From positions 1 through 9,973 of the forward strand of contig WOYM01000018.1 of the NCBI GenBank assembly GCA_011620785.1: a DNA stretch of 9,973 nucleotides, given 5' to 3'. Positions 1 to 5,231 of the stretch are shown here, piece by piece (position 1 is the stretch's first letter; each line of letters opens with the position of its first letter). The position numbers and the translations under genes are program-made. The notes under the pieces are model-generated. The model had not been told where the DNA came from. It saw only the letters and a program-made list of their open reading frames with translations, and searched no databases. The stretch is from Methanothrix sp. GTDB lineage: Archaea > Halobacteriota > Methanosarcinia > Methanotrichales > Methanotrichaceae.

Positions 1-125
1 TTTATTTCTGCTTGGTGGCTAAATCTTAAAAAGCAAGTGTGAGCTAAACACGTACCTTTTTTTTTAATCAGGTATAAGCCGTCTTCATCGATTTCGACGA
101 GAATTGGCAAATGCAGCTTCTCCAT
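1..125 (-). pseudogene. HicB/UPF0150-like N-terminus, partial or decayed
   Basis: Reading leftward from an ATG at 125, the first ~20 residues (MEKLHLPILVEIDEDGLYLI) match the opening beta-hairpin typical of HicB/UPF0150 antitoxins, which normally continues with a CPxxxGC-like segment. Here the frame instead enters a run of nine A (plus-strand T at 57-65) coding lysines, then KGTCLAHTC and further residues that do not look like HicB. Neither other frame after the A-run restores a HicB-like sequence; both meet stops soon. The frame is still open at the window edge, so a full gene cannot be excluded. No Shine-Dalgarno (SD) site is seen before the ATG. The likeliest reading is a remnant of a second antitoxin gene next to the intact module at 240-834. 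The family call rests only on the N-terminal pattern. Confidence 0.35.
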
Positions 126-194
126 TAATGATCGTTTACTCTTGTGGACTGTAGGGTTAAGGATATTTCACAATAGAAGCTGGCAGGCATTAGA

Positions 195-213
195 GCCGAA
201 AAAGAGATATCTT
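195..213 (+). promoter_or_regulatory. Tentative promoter of the DUF433/DUF5615 module
   Basis: A purine stretch (CCGAAAAAG) resembling an archaeal BRE is followed by AGATATCT at 205-212, an AT-rich, TATA-like site. A start point about 25 bases downstream would fall near 232-236, just before the ATG at 240. With no SD motif before that ATG, the transcript may be leaderless or nearly so. AGATATCT is also a perfect palindrome and could be an operator instead. The match to the TATA consensus is weak. Confidence 0.3.
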
Positions 214-239
214 AAGGGTCCACATCTTATAATTCAATC

Positions 240-500
240 ATGAACTGGCGAGATCGAATATCCCAGGATCCCAGAATCCTTGCTGGAAAACCGGTGATCA
301 AGGGTACGCGCATAGCAGTGGAATTTGTCATCGAGCTGATGGCCAATGATTGGACTGAATCCGAGATAATCCAGAACTATCCCAGATTGACTCATGAAGA
401 CATTCAGGCATGCCTCCAATATGCAAGCGACCTGATGAAATCCGAGAGGGTACATCCTCACAAAGTCCAGCAGGATGGCCTTAATGCGGCTACTAGCTGA
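240..500 (+). CDS. DUF433 family antitoxin-like protein
   Basis: The protein has 86 residues. The signature of DUF433 proteins is clear: an N-terminal RISxDPxILxGKPVIKGTRI segment (residues ~6-26), then helices with ELMANDWTESEIIQNYPRLTHEDIQACLQYA (~32-62). DUF433 proteins are small winged-helix-like proteins usually annotated as antitoxins of PIN-like DUF5615 partners, and exactly such a partner follows with a 17-base overlap. Expected role (inferred): bind and neutralise the partner and autoregulate the pair. The C-terminal tail after residue 70 (ERVHPHKVQQDGLNAATS) is polar and probably contacts the toxin. Length is usual for the family. No SD is visible before the ATG, which suggests leaderless translation. 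Base composition is more AT-rich than the operon to the right, fitting an accessory module. Confidence 0.85.
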   Translation: MNWRDRISQDPRILAGKPVIKGTRIAVEFVIELMANDWTESEIIQNYPRLTHEDIQACLQYASDLMKSERVHPHKVQQDGLNAATS

Positions 501-834
501 CGAGAATGTTCCCATCAAAGCCATTGAGCTGCTGCGCAAGATGGGATACGATGTGCTATCGATCAGTGAGAGCACCCCTCAGGCTTGCGACAGAGACATC
601 ATGATGCTTGCGGAAAGAGAAGGACGTATCCTTCTCACCTTTGACAAGGATTTTGGAGAGCTTGCTTTCAATTCAATAACCAAGCCGTCTTGCGGAATCA
701 TACTGTTTCGCATACCTCTCAGATCGGCTGACTATATTGCGTTATTCATTGCTGGAATAATAGAATCTGGATGTGATTGGCCCGGCAATTTCGCGGTTGT
801 AGAACCTGGCAGGATTCGCTTGAGGAAGCTATAG
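484..834 (+). CDS. DUF5615 PIN-like toxin-type protein
   Basis: I place the start at the ATG at 484, giving 116 residues beginning MRLLADENVP, the usual family opening. AGGA at 472-475 then sits 8 bases upstream as SD. An in-frame ATG at 475 would add only MAL and lose that SD. Acidic residues expected for the PIN-like Mg2+ site are present: DEN at residues 6-8, CDRDI (~36-40) and TFDKDF (~52-57). The C-terminal half includes GIILFRIP, as in other DUF5615 proteins. The gene overlaps the DUF433 gene by 17 bases, so the two are probably translationally coupled. Likely role, from the family: ribonuclease-type toxin held in check by the DUF433 partner; activity is not shown by sequence. The acidic set looks intact, so the module is probably functional. 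Confidence 0.82.
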   Translation: MRLLADENVPIKAIELLRKMGYDVLSISESTPQACDRDIMMLAEREGRILLTFDKDFGELAFNSITKPSCGIILFRIPLRSADYIALFIAGIIESGCDWPGNFAVVEPGRIRLRKL

Positions 835-875
835 ACCTTCTGCATTACCAGATAACCTATAAAATCAATGCCCAT

Positions 876-1784
876 CTAGTTGATAGTCTTCATCATCCCC
901 AATAGTTCGCAGGCCTTGCACCTCTTCCCCACGCATGGCTCGCCGCACTCCCTGCACTCTGCCAGCTCCATCTGGGCCCAGTCTCCTCGGCACAGCTCCT
1001 CGATCCTCTCAAATCCCTGCAGCGTCTTCTGCCGGGTTCCGGGAAAGAGGCTCTCCATCCTGTTCATCATATCCCGCACATCCGCTCTTAAAGAGAGCCG
1101 GGCATAGGGGCACTCCCTTGATTCGAAATAGATCCCGTTGACCATGGCATAGAGGGCGATCTCCTTCTCAGGAATATCTCGCAAGGGCTTGATCCTGGGA
1201 ACCAGCCTCGGCTGCTCCCTCCTGGGCCGAAAGCGCATCAGACGCTCCATATCCCCCTTCAGATAGTTCATCATCACCGACTGGGCCTCGTCGTCCTGGT
1301 TGTGGCCGGTGGCAAGCTTTGTCGCCCCCAGGCTTTTGGCAGCGCGGTTCAATGCGTTCTTGCGAAAGACCCCGCAGTAGGTGCAGGGCGCGACCTCTGC
1401 TCCCACCACCATCTCGTCCAGGCTCCAGCCGTACTCCTCCTGGAAGAAGACGATCACCTGCTCCACTCCCAGCTGCCGGGCGATCCTCTTTGCGGCCAGG
1501 ATGGTATCATCCCGGTAGCCTGCGATGCCCTCATCCACAGTCACCGCCACCATTTCCACCTCTTTTTCGGCGATAACCCGGCTTAAGGCAAATAGAAGGG
1601 CAGTGCTGTCCTTCCCTCCGCTCACCGCCACTGCGATCCGCTCTCCCTTCTCGATCATCCTGTTCACAACGATTGTCTGGGCCATTCGCCCCTCAAAATC
1701 CTGGATGAAATGATCCTGGCAGAAGTGCCGGCCGAGGTAGCGCTGGGAAACGATCGCCCGTTCCTGACAGAGGGAGCAGATCAT
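876..1784 (-). CDS. tRNA 2-thiouridine synthase, TtuA/Ncs6 family (TIGR00269-like)
   Basis: 302-residue PP-loop ATPase that adenylates a tRNA uridine and replaces its C2 oxygen with sulfur. Features in order: N-terminal zinc-finger-like cysteines and histidines (C3, C6, C22, H25); PP-loop SGGKDS at 55-60; VDEG at 83-86; CTYC (C134, C137) and C225, the three cysteines that hold a [4Fe-4S] cluster in characterised TtuA/NcsA; TGHNQDDEAQ at 159-168; C-terminal zinc-binding cysteines C277, C280, C284, C289, C292. All key residues are present and length is normal. Whether the target is U54 (TtuA) or wobble U34 (Ncs6/NcsA) cannot be settled here; archaeal members often act on U34. GAGGT lies 7 bases before the ATG. 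It is the last gene of the minus-strand operon, 38 bases after fdhD; the gap is made of a 14-base triple repeat. The upstream desulfurase is a plausible sulfur source (inference), although many methanogens use sulfide directly. Confidence 0.9.
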   Translation of the reverse strand: MICSLCQERAIVSQRYLGRHFCQDHFIQDFEGRMAQTIVVNRMIEKGERIAVAVSGGKDSTALLFALSRVIAEKEVEMVAVTVDEGIAGYRDDTILAAKRIARQLGVEQVIVFFQEEYGWSLDEMVVGAEVAPCTYCGVFRKNALNRAAKSLGATKLATGHNQDDEAQSVMMNYLKGDMERLMRFRPRREQPRLVPRIKPLRDIPEKEIALYAMVNGIYFESRECPYARLSLRADVRDMMNRMESLFPGTRQKTLQGFERIEELCRGDWAQMELAECRECGEPCVGKRCKACELLGMMKTIN

Positions 1785-1824
1785 TTAGGCGACCTCATGC
1801 AGTCAACCTCATTCAGTCAACCTC
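1783..1824 (-). repeat. Three tandem 14-base repeats carrying GAGGT, at the fdhD-TtuA junction
   Basis: On the minus strand the unit GAGGTTGACTGAAT is followed by GAGGTTGACTGCAT and GAGGTCGCCTAAAT (plus-strand blocks 1811-1824, 1797-1810, 1783-1796). The first begins inside the fdhD stop codon and the last ends in the AT of the TtuA/Ncs6 start codon. Each unit ends in AT(G) and begins with GAGGT, so the array repeats an SD-plus-start signal. Two five-codon reading frames (MRLTA and MRSPK) are framed by ATGA overlaps before the real start. The first two units are 13/14 identical; the third is more diverged. Confidence 0.8.
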
Positions 1825-2578
1825 AAATCACAAACCTCTCCGGATTGGCATAAACGGACAGCCTCTTCCCCCGCAGAAAACCGATGATGCCAAGACCCGT
1901 CCTCTGAGCAATGGTTATGGCCAGGCCCGTCGTCGCCCCCCGGGAGACGACTATGGGGATGCCAGCCACAGAGCACTTCAATGCCATGTCCGATGATACC
2001 CGGCCGGTGCAGGCGGCAAACGCCCGGCCCAGGTCGAATCCCTCCCCTTTGATGATCAGGCTGCCTATGGCCTTGTCCAGGGCATTGTGCCTTCCTATGT
2101 CCTCGATGATTGATACAGGCCCGGATTGATCGAAGAGCCCAACTGAGTGAACCCCGCCCGTAGCGATGTGCGTCTCGGAGAGGGATATGGCCTTCATCGC
2201 CTCCTGAGCTTGTTCTCTATTGATCGTCAGATCGGATTTTATCCGGGGGAGCTTTGACTCATCCAGAAAAGAGGCTATGCCCCCGCAGCCGCTCACAATG
2301 GGCCTCCTGGGGACTATCGCCCGAATGGGATTGGCGACTATCGCCCTGGCCACATCTCCCTCCACCTCTATAGATTCGATCTCCTCGATGGCAGAGACGA
2401 TCCTTTCGGAATAAAGGTGCCCGGCCACGAACTCTTTTCTCATCTGGGGGCTGATCATAGCGGTGGCGAAATGGCGGCCGTTGATGAAAATAGATAAGGG
2501 AACCTCCTCAGCCACCGGGCAGGTGGCCTTATAGGAGTCATCTCCATCCACCCTCAGGCACTCAAAGTCTCTTATCAT
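1823..2578 (-). CDS. fdhD: FdhD sulfur carrier protein for Mo/W-bisMGD enzymes
   Basis: 251 residues, close to the family's ~250-280. FdhD takes sulfur from a cysteine desulfurase and sulfurates the bis-MGD cofactor before its insertion into formate dehydrogenase. Hallmarks: GGVHSVGL (141-148), EDIGRHNALDK (159-169), GRVSSDMALK (192-201), AGIPIVVSRGATTGLA (205-220) and GFLRGKRLSVY (233-243). The loop that holds CxxC in E. coli FdhD (C121, C124) reads SGCGGIAS here, so only C98 remains. The gene starts 16 bases after the sufS stop; the SD is weak (GAGAAG very close to the ATG), suggesting coupling to sufS. No formate dehydrogenase lies in the window; formylmethanofuran dehydrogenase, also a Mo/W-bisMGD enzyme in methanogens, is a possible client (inference). 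Identity is secure; the client is not. Confidence 0.92.
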   Translation of the reverse strand: MIRDFECLRVDGDDSYKATCPVAEEVPLSIFINGRHFATAMISPQMRKEFVAGHLYSERIVSAIEEIESIEVEGDVARAIVANPIRAIVPRRPIVSGCGGIASFLDESKLPRIKSDLTINREQAQEAMKAISLSETHIATGGVHSVGLFDQSGPVSIIEDIGRHNALDKAIGSLIIKGEGFDLGRAFAACTGRVSSDMALKCSVAGIPIVVSRGATTGLAITIAQRTGLGIIGFLRGKRLSVYANPERFVI

Positions 2579-2594
2579 CTTCTCATGCGTTCCC

Positions 2595-3884
2595 TTAAGC
2601 CATCCTGGCGATCTGCTCTAAAGTCCCCAGGAGCTTCTCGATCTCCTCAACGGTATTATAAAGATACAGCGATGCTCGGGCGGTGCCATGCTTTAATCCC
2701 AGGTGCTTCATAAGGGGGATGCAGCAATGGTGCCCCGAGCGAATGCAGATGTTGGAGGCCTGGTCGAGCATCAGGGCGATCTCATGGGGCAAGAGGCTCT
2801 CTATCCCGAATGAGACCACCCCTCCCCGCTCCACCGGACTGTCATCCCCCGGTCCGTAGACCTCCAGGCCTCCGATCCCCTCCAGTCCTTTAAGAAGCCT
2901 CCTGGTGAGCCTCATCTCATGATCGTGGACTTCATCGATTCCTATCCGGCCTAAGTAGTCCACTGCAGCACCAAGACCGATACCGGCGGAGATGTCCGGT
3001 GTTCCCGCTTCATAGCCCTCATAGCCTTTCTTGATGAGAAATCCGTCGTCAAGGACGTCCTCTACCATCCCTCCTCCTACCAATAGGGGCTCCAGCTCCT
3101 TGCTTCCCAGCTTCTTCCCGGAGTCCTGGTTCTTGCTGGCATGACTGCTTATTCTCTGCCCTTTTGCCCTCCTCTGCTCTCCATTCCTCTTGCCCTCCTC
3201 CAGTTCCCTGATCCAGAGCACCCCTGATCCCGTGGGCCCGAGCATCTTGTGGCCGGAAAAGCATAAAAAATCGCAATCAATGTCTTTAACATTCACTGCC
3301 ATATGGGGCAGGGACTGGGCGGCATCCAGCAGAAAGAGAGCTCCCCGCTCACGGCAGATCCGGCCGACCTCTCTCGCAGGCTGGATGGTGCCAAGGGCAT
3401 TGGATAGATGGCTCATGGCGACCAGCCTGGTCTTCTTGTTTATGGCTCTCTCAAGGTCGGCCAGATCGATCCTCCCCATTCTATCCGGAGTTATGACCTC
3501 CAGATCGACCCCCACTTTATTCAGCCTCATCCAGGGCAGGAGGTTGGAGTGGTGCTCGAGCAATGTCGTCACAATTCGGTCCCCCCTCTTCCAGTCCAGG
3601 CCCCCGGCCACTAGGTTGATCGATTCGGTTGCATTCCTGGTAAAGACGGCAGTTCCATCCTCTCCCCCCACAAAACCCGCCACCTTGCGATGAGCTTCTC
3701 TATACCTCTGGTCGGCGATCTGGGCCTGGCGGTAGACCCCCCGGCCCACATTAGCTCTGTAGCTCCGGTAATAGCTCAGGACCGCTTCCAGGACGGGCTC
3801 AGGAGTAAGGCTGGTGGCGGCGCTATCCAGATAGATGAGATCATCGAGAATGGGAAAATCGGATCGAATCTCTTGAACGTTCAC
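2595..3884 (-). CDS. sufS: SufS/Csd-type cysteine desulfurase (PLP-dependent, group II)
   Basis: 429-residue class V aminotransferase-fold enzyme that removes sulfur from cysteine as a protein-bound persulfide plus alanine. Features in order: YLDSAATS (18-25), TRNATESIN (82-90), LEHHSNLLPW (109-118), SHLSNALGT (158-166), DAAQS (187-191), SGHKMLGPTG (210-219) with PLP lysine K213, YEAGTP (291-296), and the active-site loop RSGHHCCIPLMKHLG (382-396), where C387 aligns with the catalytic cysteine. Family length is ~405; the excess is a hydrophilic insertion of about 30 residues at ~228-265, between GVLW and GGGM. The start is GTG at 3884, overlapping the larE stop as GTGA, with GAGGT just upstream. 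FdhD and TtuA/Ncs6 follow and are candidate acceptors of its persulfide. SufBC are not in the window. SufS and CsdA cannot be told apart from sequence alone; class II desulfurase is secure. Confidence 0.9.
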   Translation of the reverse strand: MNVQEIRSDFPILDDLIYLDSAATSLTPEPVLEAVLSYYRSYRANVGRGVYRQAQIADQRYREAHRKVAGFVGGEDGTAVFTRNATESINLVAGGLDWKRGDRIVTTLLEHHSNLLPWMRLNKVGVDLEVITPDRMGRIDLADLERAINKKTRLVAMSHLSNALGTIQPAREVGRICRERGALFLLDAAQSLPHMAVNVKDIDCDFLCFSGHKMLGPTGSGVLWIRELEEGKRNGEQRRAKGQRISSHASKNQDSGKKLGSKELEPLLVGGGMVEDVLDDGFLIKKGYEGYEAGTPDISAGIGLGAAVDYLGRIGIDEVHDHEMRLTRRLLKGLEGIGGLEVYGPGDDSPVERGGVVSFGIESLLPHEIALMLDQASNICIRSGHHCCIPLMKHLGLKHGTARASLYLYNTVEEIEKLLGTLEQIARMA

Positions 3885-4678
3885 AAAACCTCGTTTAAGC
3901 TACCGCTTCTGTAGCCCTCTAGGTCCAGGGTCACATATTCAAAACCAATGCCCTTCAGCCTCATGACGATCTCCTGCTTGCAAGCCAGCACCCTTTCCAA
4001 CTCCTGCTCTTCCAGCTCGATTCGCGCCGTCTTTCCCTGCGACCTCACCCGCAACTGGCCAAACCCCAGGCTCTTCAAATATTCTTCTCCCTCCTCCACC
4101 ATTTGCAAACCTTCCCGTGTGATCATCTCATTATAGGGAATGCGCGAGGCCAGACAGGCGGAAGAGGGCTTGTCCCAGACGGGCAGTCCCATATCCTGAG
4201 CCAGGGAGCGAATATCCTTTTTGGTGATCCCCGAATCGACAAATGGATGCCAGATCCCCTCCTCGCTGTAGGCCGCAATGCCCGGTCTATAGTCATCGAG
4301 GTCGTCGGCGTTCACCCCATCGGCGATGCAGCTTATACCCTCTTTCTGGGCCACCCTCTTGAGAATGGCACTGGACCTCTTTTTGCAGATATAGCAGCGG
4401 GTGGCTGGATTTTGAGAAAAAGCCTCATCCTCGATAATGGAGAACCTCTCCACCCTCAGTCTCAGACCGAGGGATTCTGCCAGGGCAACCGCCTCATTCA
4501 GCTCGCTTCTGGAATATGCCTCGCTGTCCAGGATCACCGCCAGGGCCCCCTCACCCAAGACATCATGAGCCAGCTTTGCCAGGAGGCTGCTGTCCACCCC
4601 ACCGGAATACGAGATGAGCAGCTGTCCTTTCTCCTGGATACGATCTTTGAGATCTTTTAGCTTGTCGTCAAGGCTCAT
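3881..4678 (-). CDS. larE: LarE family ATP-dependent sacrificial or Fe-S sulfur transferase
   Basis: 265-residue PP-loop protein. LarE adenylates pyridinium biscarboxylic acid mononucleotide and converts its carboxylates to thiocarboxylates during nickel-pincer cofactor synthesis. Motifs: YSGGVDSS (24-31), NPATRCYICKKR (90-101), GVNADDLDDYRPG (121-133), LTK-like GITKKDIR (150-157), WDKPSSACLASRIPY (168-182), RVRSQGKTARIE (210-221) and YVTLDLEGYRSGS (248-260). C175 corresponds to the sulfur-donor cysteine (C176) of Lactobacillus LarE, and C95 and C98 complete the three-cysteine set of the [4Fe-4S]-dependent LarE type. The gene starts 3 bases after the regulator's stop and overlaps sufS by 4 bases. 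larA, larB and larC are not in the window, so the substrate in this organism is uncertain. Length and motifs are complete. Confidence 0.9.
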   Translation of the reverse strand: MSLDDKLKDLKDRIQEKGQLLISYSGGVDSSLLAKLAHDVLGEGALAVILDSEAYSRSELNEAVALAESLGLRLRVERFSIIEDEAFSQNPATRCYICKKRSSAILKRVAQKEGISCIADGVNADDLDDYRPGIAAYSEEGIWHPFVDSGITKKDIRSLAQDMGLPVWDKPSSACLASRIPYNEMITREGLQMVEEGEEYLKSLGFGQLRVRSQGKTARIELEEQELERVLACKQEIVMRLKGIGFEYVTLDLEGYRSGSLNEVL

Positions 4679-4681
4679 TTC

Positions 4682-5008
4682 TTACTTCCCTTTGCATCGA
4701 CCTGAGATGCAAGCGCTCTCGTCATATTGAAGCATGCAGCAGATATCGCAGATCCTCTTCACCAGATCATCGACCTTTCCATCGATAAGATCTTCCGCAA
4801 GCCCTCCTATCGCCTCCCTGATATCCTCTCGGAACTCGATATTGTAGCCCCTCTTCTTCGAGACATACTGGGATACCGCAGGGGGGGTGATTCCCAGCAT
4901 TTTGGACACATCCTTCTGAGAAATTCCTCTTTTGATCAGTTCTTCGGCAATAGCCGCTCTGATGCTGGGAAGCACATTCCAGACGATCTCCTCACAGGGT
5001 GACTTCAT
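4682..5008 (-). CDS. Small HTH transcriptional regulator with cysteine cluster (COG2522-like)
   Basis: 108 residues. An XRE-type helix-turn-helix is clear at about 15-54 (ISQKDVSKMLGITPPAVSQYVSKKRG split over 29-54). The N-terminal PCEEIVWNVLPSIR is typical of the archaeal COG2522-type predicted regulators. The C-terminal part carries C87, C90, C91, C100 and C105, plus C5 near the start, spacing suited to a metal or Fe-S site. It is the first gene of the operon, 3 bases before larE, which suggests it regulates itself and the sulfur genes, perhaps sensing Fe-S or sulfur supply (inference). GAGGT lies about 9 bases before the ATG; a nearer upstream ATG at -7 is out of frame. No enzyme function is expected. 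Confidence 0.82.
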   Translation of the reverse strand: MKSPCEEIVWNVLPSIRAAIAEELIKRGISQKDVSKMLGITPPAVSQYVSKKRGYNIEFREDIREAIGGLAEDLIDGKVDDLVKRICDICCMLQYDESACISGRCKGK

Positions 5009-5014
5009 CTATCA
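5007..5014 (-). promoter_or_regulatory. TGATAGAT octamer next to the regulator start codon
   Basis: TGATAGAT (minus strand) reaches into the ATG of the HTH gene. It differs by one base from TGATAGAA at 5056-5063 (minus) and 5191-5198 (plus). It could be an operator half-site or chance; see the related finding. Confidence 0.25.
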
Positions 5015-5055
5015 TAAACCTCAAATCTATGTTTGCTCGATCATTATCTTTGGCT

Positions 5056-5063
5056 TTCTATCA
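5056..5063 (-). promoter_or_regulatory. TGATAGAA octamer between TATA box and start point of the sulfur operon
   Basis: TGATAGAA on the minus strand sits just downstream of the TATA box at 5075-5082 and upstream of the expected start point near 5050. A repressor bound here would block initiation. The identical octamer occurs on the plus strand at 5191-5198 before the aldehyde dehydrogenase gene. Confidence 0.3.
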
Positions 5064-5074
5064 TGACTCCTACC

Positions 5075-5082
5075 CATATAAA
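5075..5082 (-). promoter_or_regulatory. TATA box of the sulfur operon
   Basis: TTTATATG on the minus strand is one base from the archaeal consensus TTTATATA. It lies 67 bases upstream of the HTH gene's ATG; initiation about 25 bases downstream gives a ~40-base leader containing GAGGT. The same bases read on the plus strand contain TATAAA (5077-5082) and might also serve rightward transcription toward 5232. Confidence 0.65.
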
Positions 5083-5178
5083 TGTTATAGCAGTCTGTGG
5101 ATGATGCATCCCCGGATGGAGGAGATGAAAGAGGAGATTCATTCTGATCGGTCCGGCCCAAAGGTTATCAGCCAGGAG

Positions 5179-5211
5179 GGATAGAATCGGTGATAGAATA
5201 GTTGATGGAAT
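5179..5211 (+). repeat. Three 12-base-spaced copies of (T/G)GATAGAAT before the aldehyde dehydrogenase gene
   Basis: GATAGAAT at 5180-5187, GATAGAAT at 5192-5199 and GATGGAAT at 5204-5211 are spaced exactly 12 bases apart, close to one helical turn. The array lies 10-45 bases before the SD site of the dehydrogenase gene. It may be a stepped operator or a simple tandem duplication. Confidence 0.6.
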
Positions 5212-5220
5212 AGGCGACGC

Positions 5221-5226
5221 GGAGGT
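5221..5226 (+). promoter_or_regulatory. Strong Shine-Dalgarno site of the aldehyde dehydrogenase gene
   Basis: GGAGGT ends five bases before the ATG at 5232 and fixes that start. It is the strongest ribosome binding site in the window, in contrast to the SD-less antitoxin gene at 240. Confidence 0.85.
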
Positions 5227-5231
5227 CTTTC

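Noticed and set aside
475..483. ATG at 475 as start of the DUF5615 gene
   Set aside because: The ATG at 484 has AGGA at correct spacing and gives the family's usual MRLLADEN opening.
234..575. Minus-strand 113-residue open frame across the DUF433/DUF5615 module
   Set aside because: The plus strand encodes two recognisable families here; the minus frame has none.
835..875. Terminator between the convergent DUF5615 and TtuA/Ncs6 genes
   Set aside because: The 41-base gap is AT-rich with a short T-run on the minus strand, but I see no convincing hairpin.
876..1784. Assignment of the PP-loop thiolase as TilS (tRNA-Ile lysidine synthase)
   Set aside because: Both share the SGGKDS loop, but the CxxC plus third cysteine and the N- and C-terminal zinc-finger cysteines belong to TtuA/Ncs6.
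1783..1824. CRISPR-like array
   Set aside because: The units are 14 bases long, directly abutting with no spacers, and sit between two operon genes.
3190..3693. Plus-strand 167-residue open frame opposite sufS
   Set aside because: Antisense to conserved SufS segments including the PLP lysine region; Ser/Pro/Arg-rich with no family pattern.
4103..4660. Plus-strand 185-residue open frame opposite larE
   Set aside because: It is fully antisense to a gene with complete LarE motifs, has no recognisable domain and no ribosome binding site; a by-product of GC-rich codon use.
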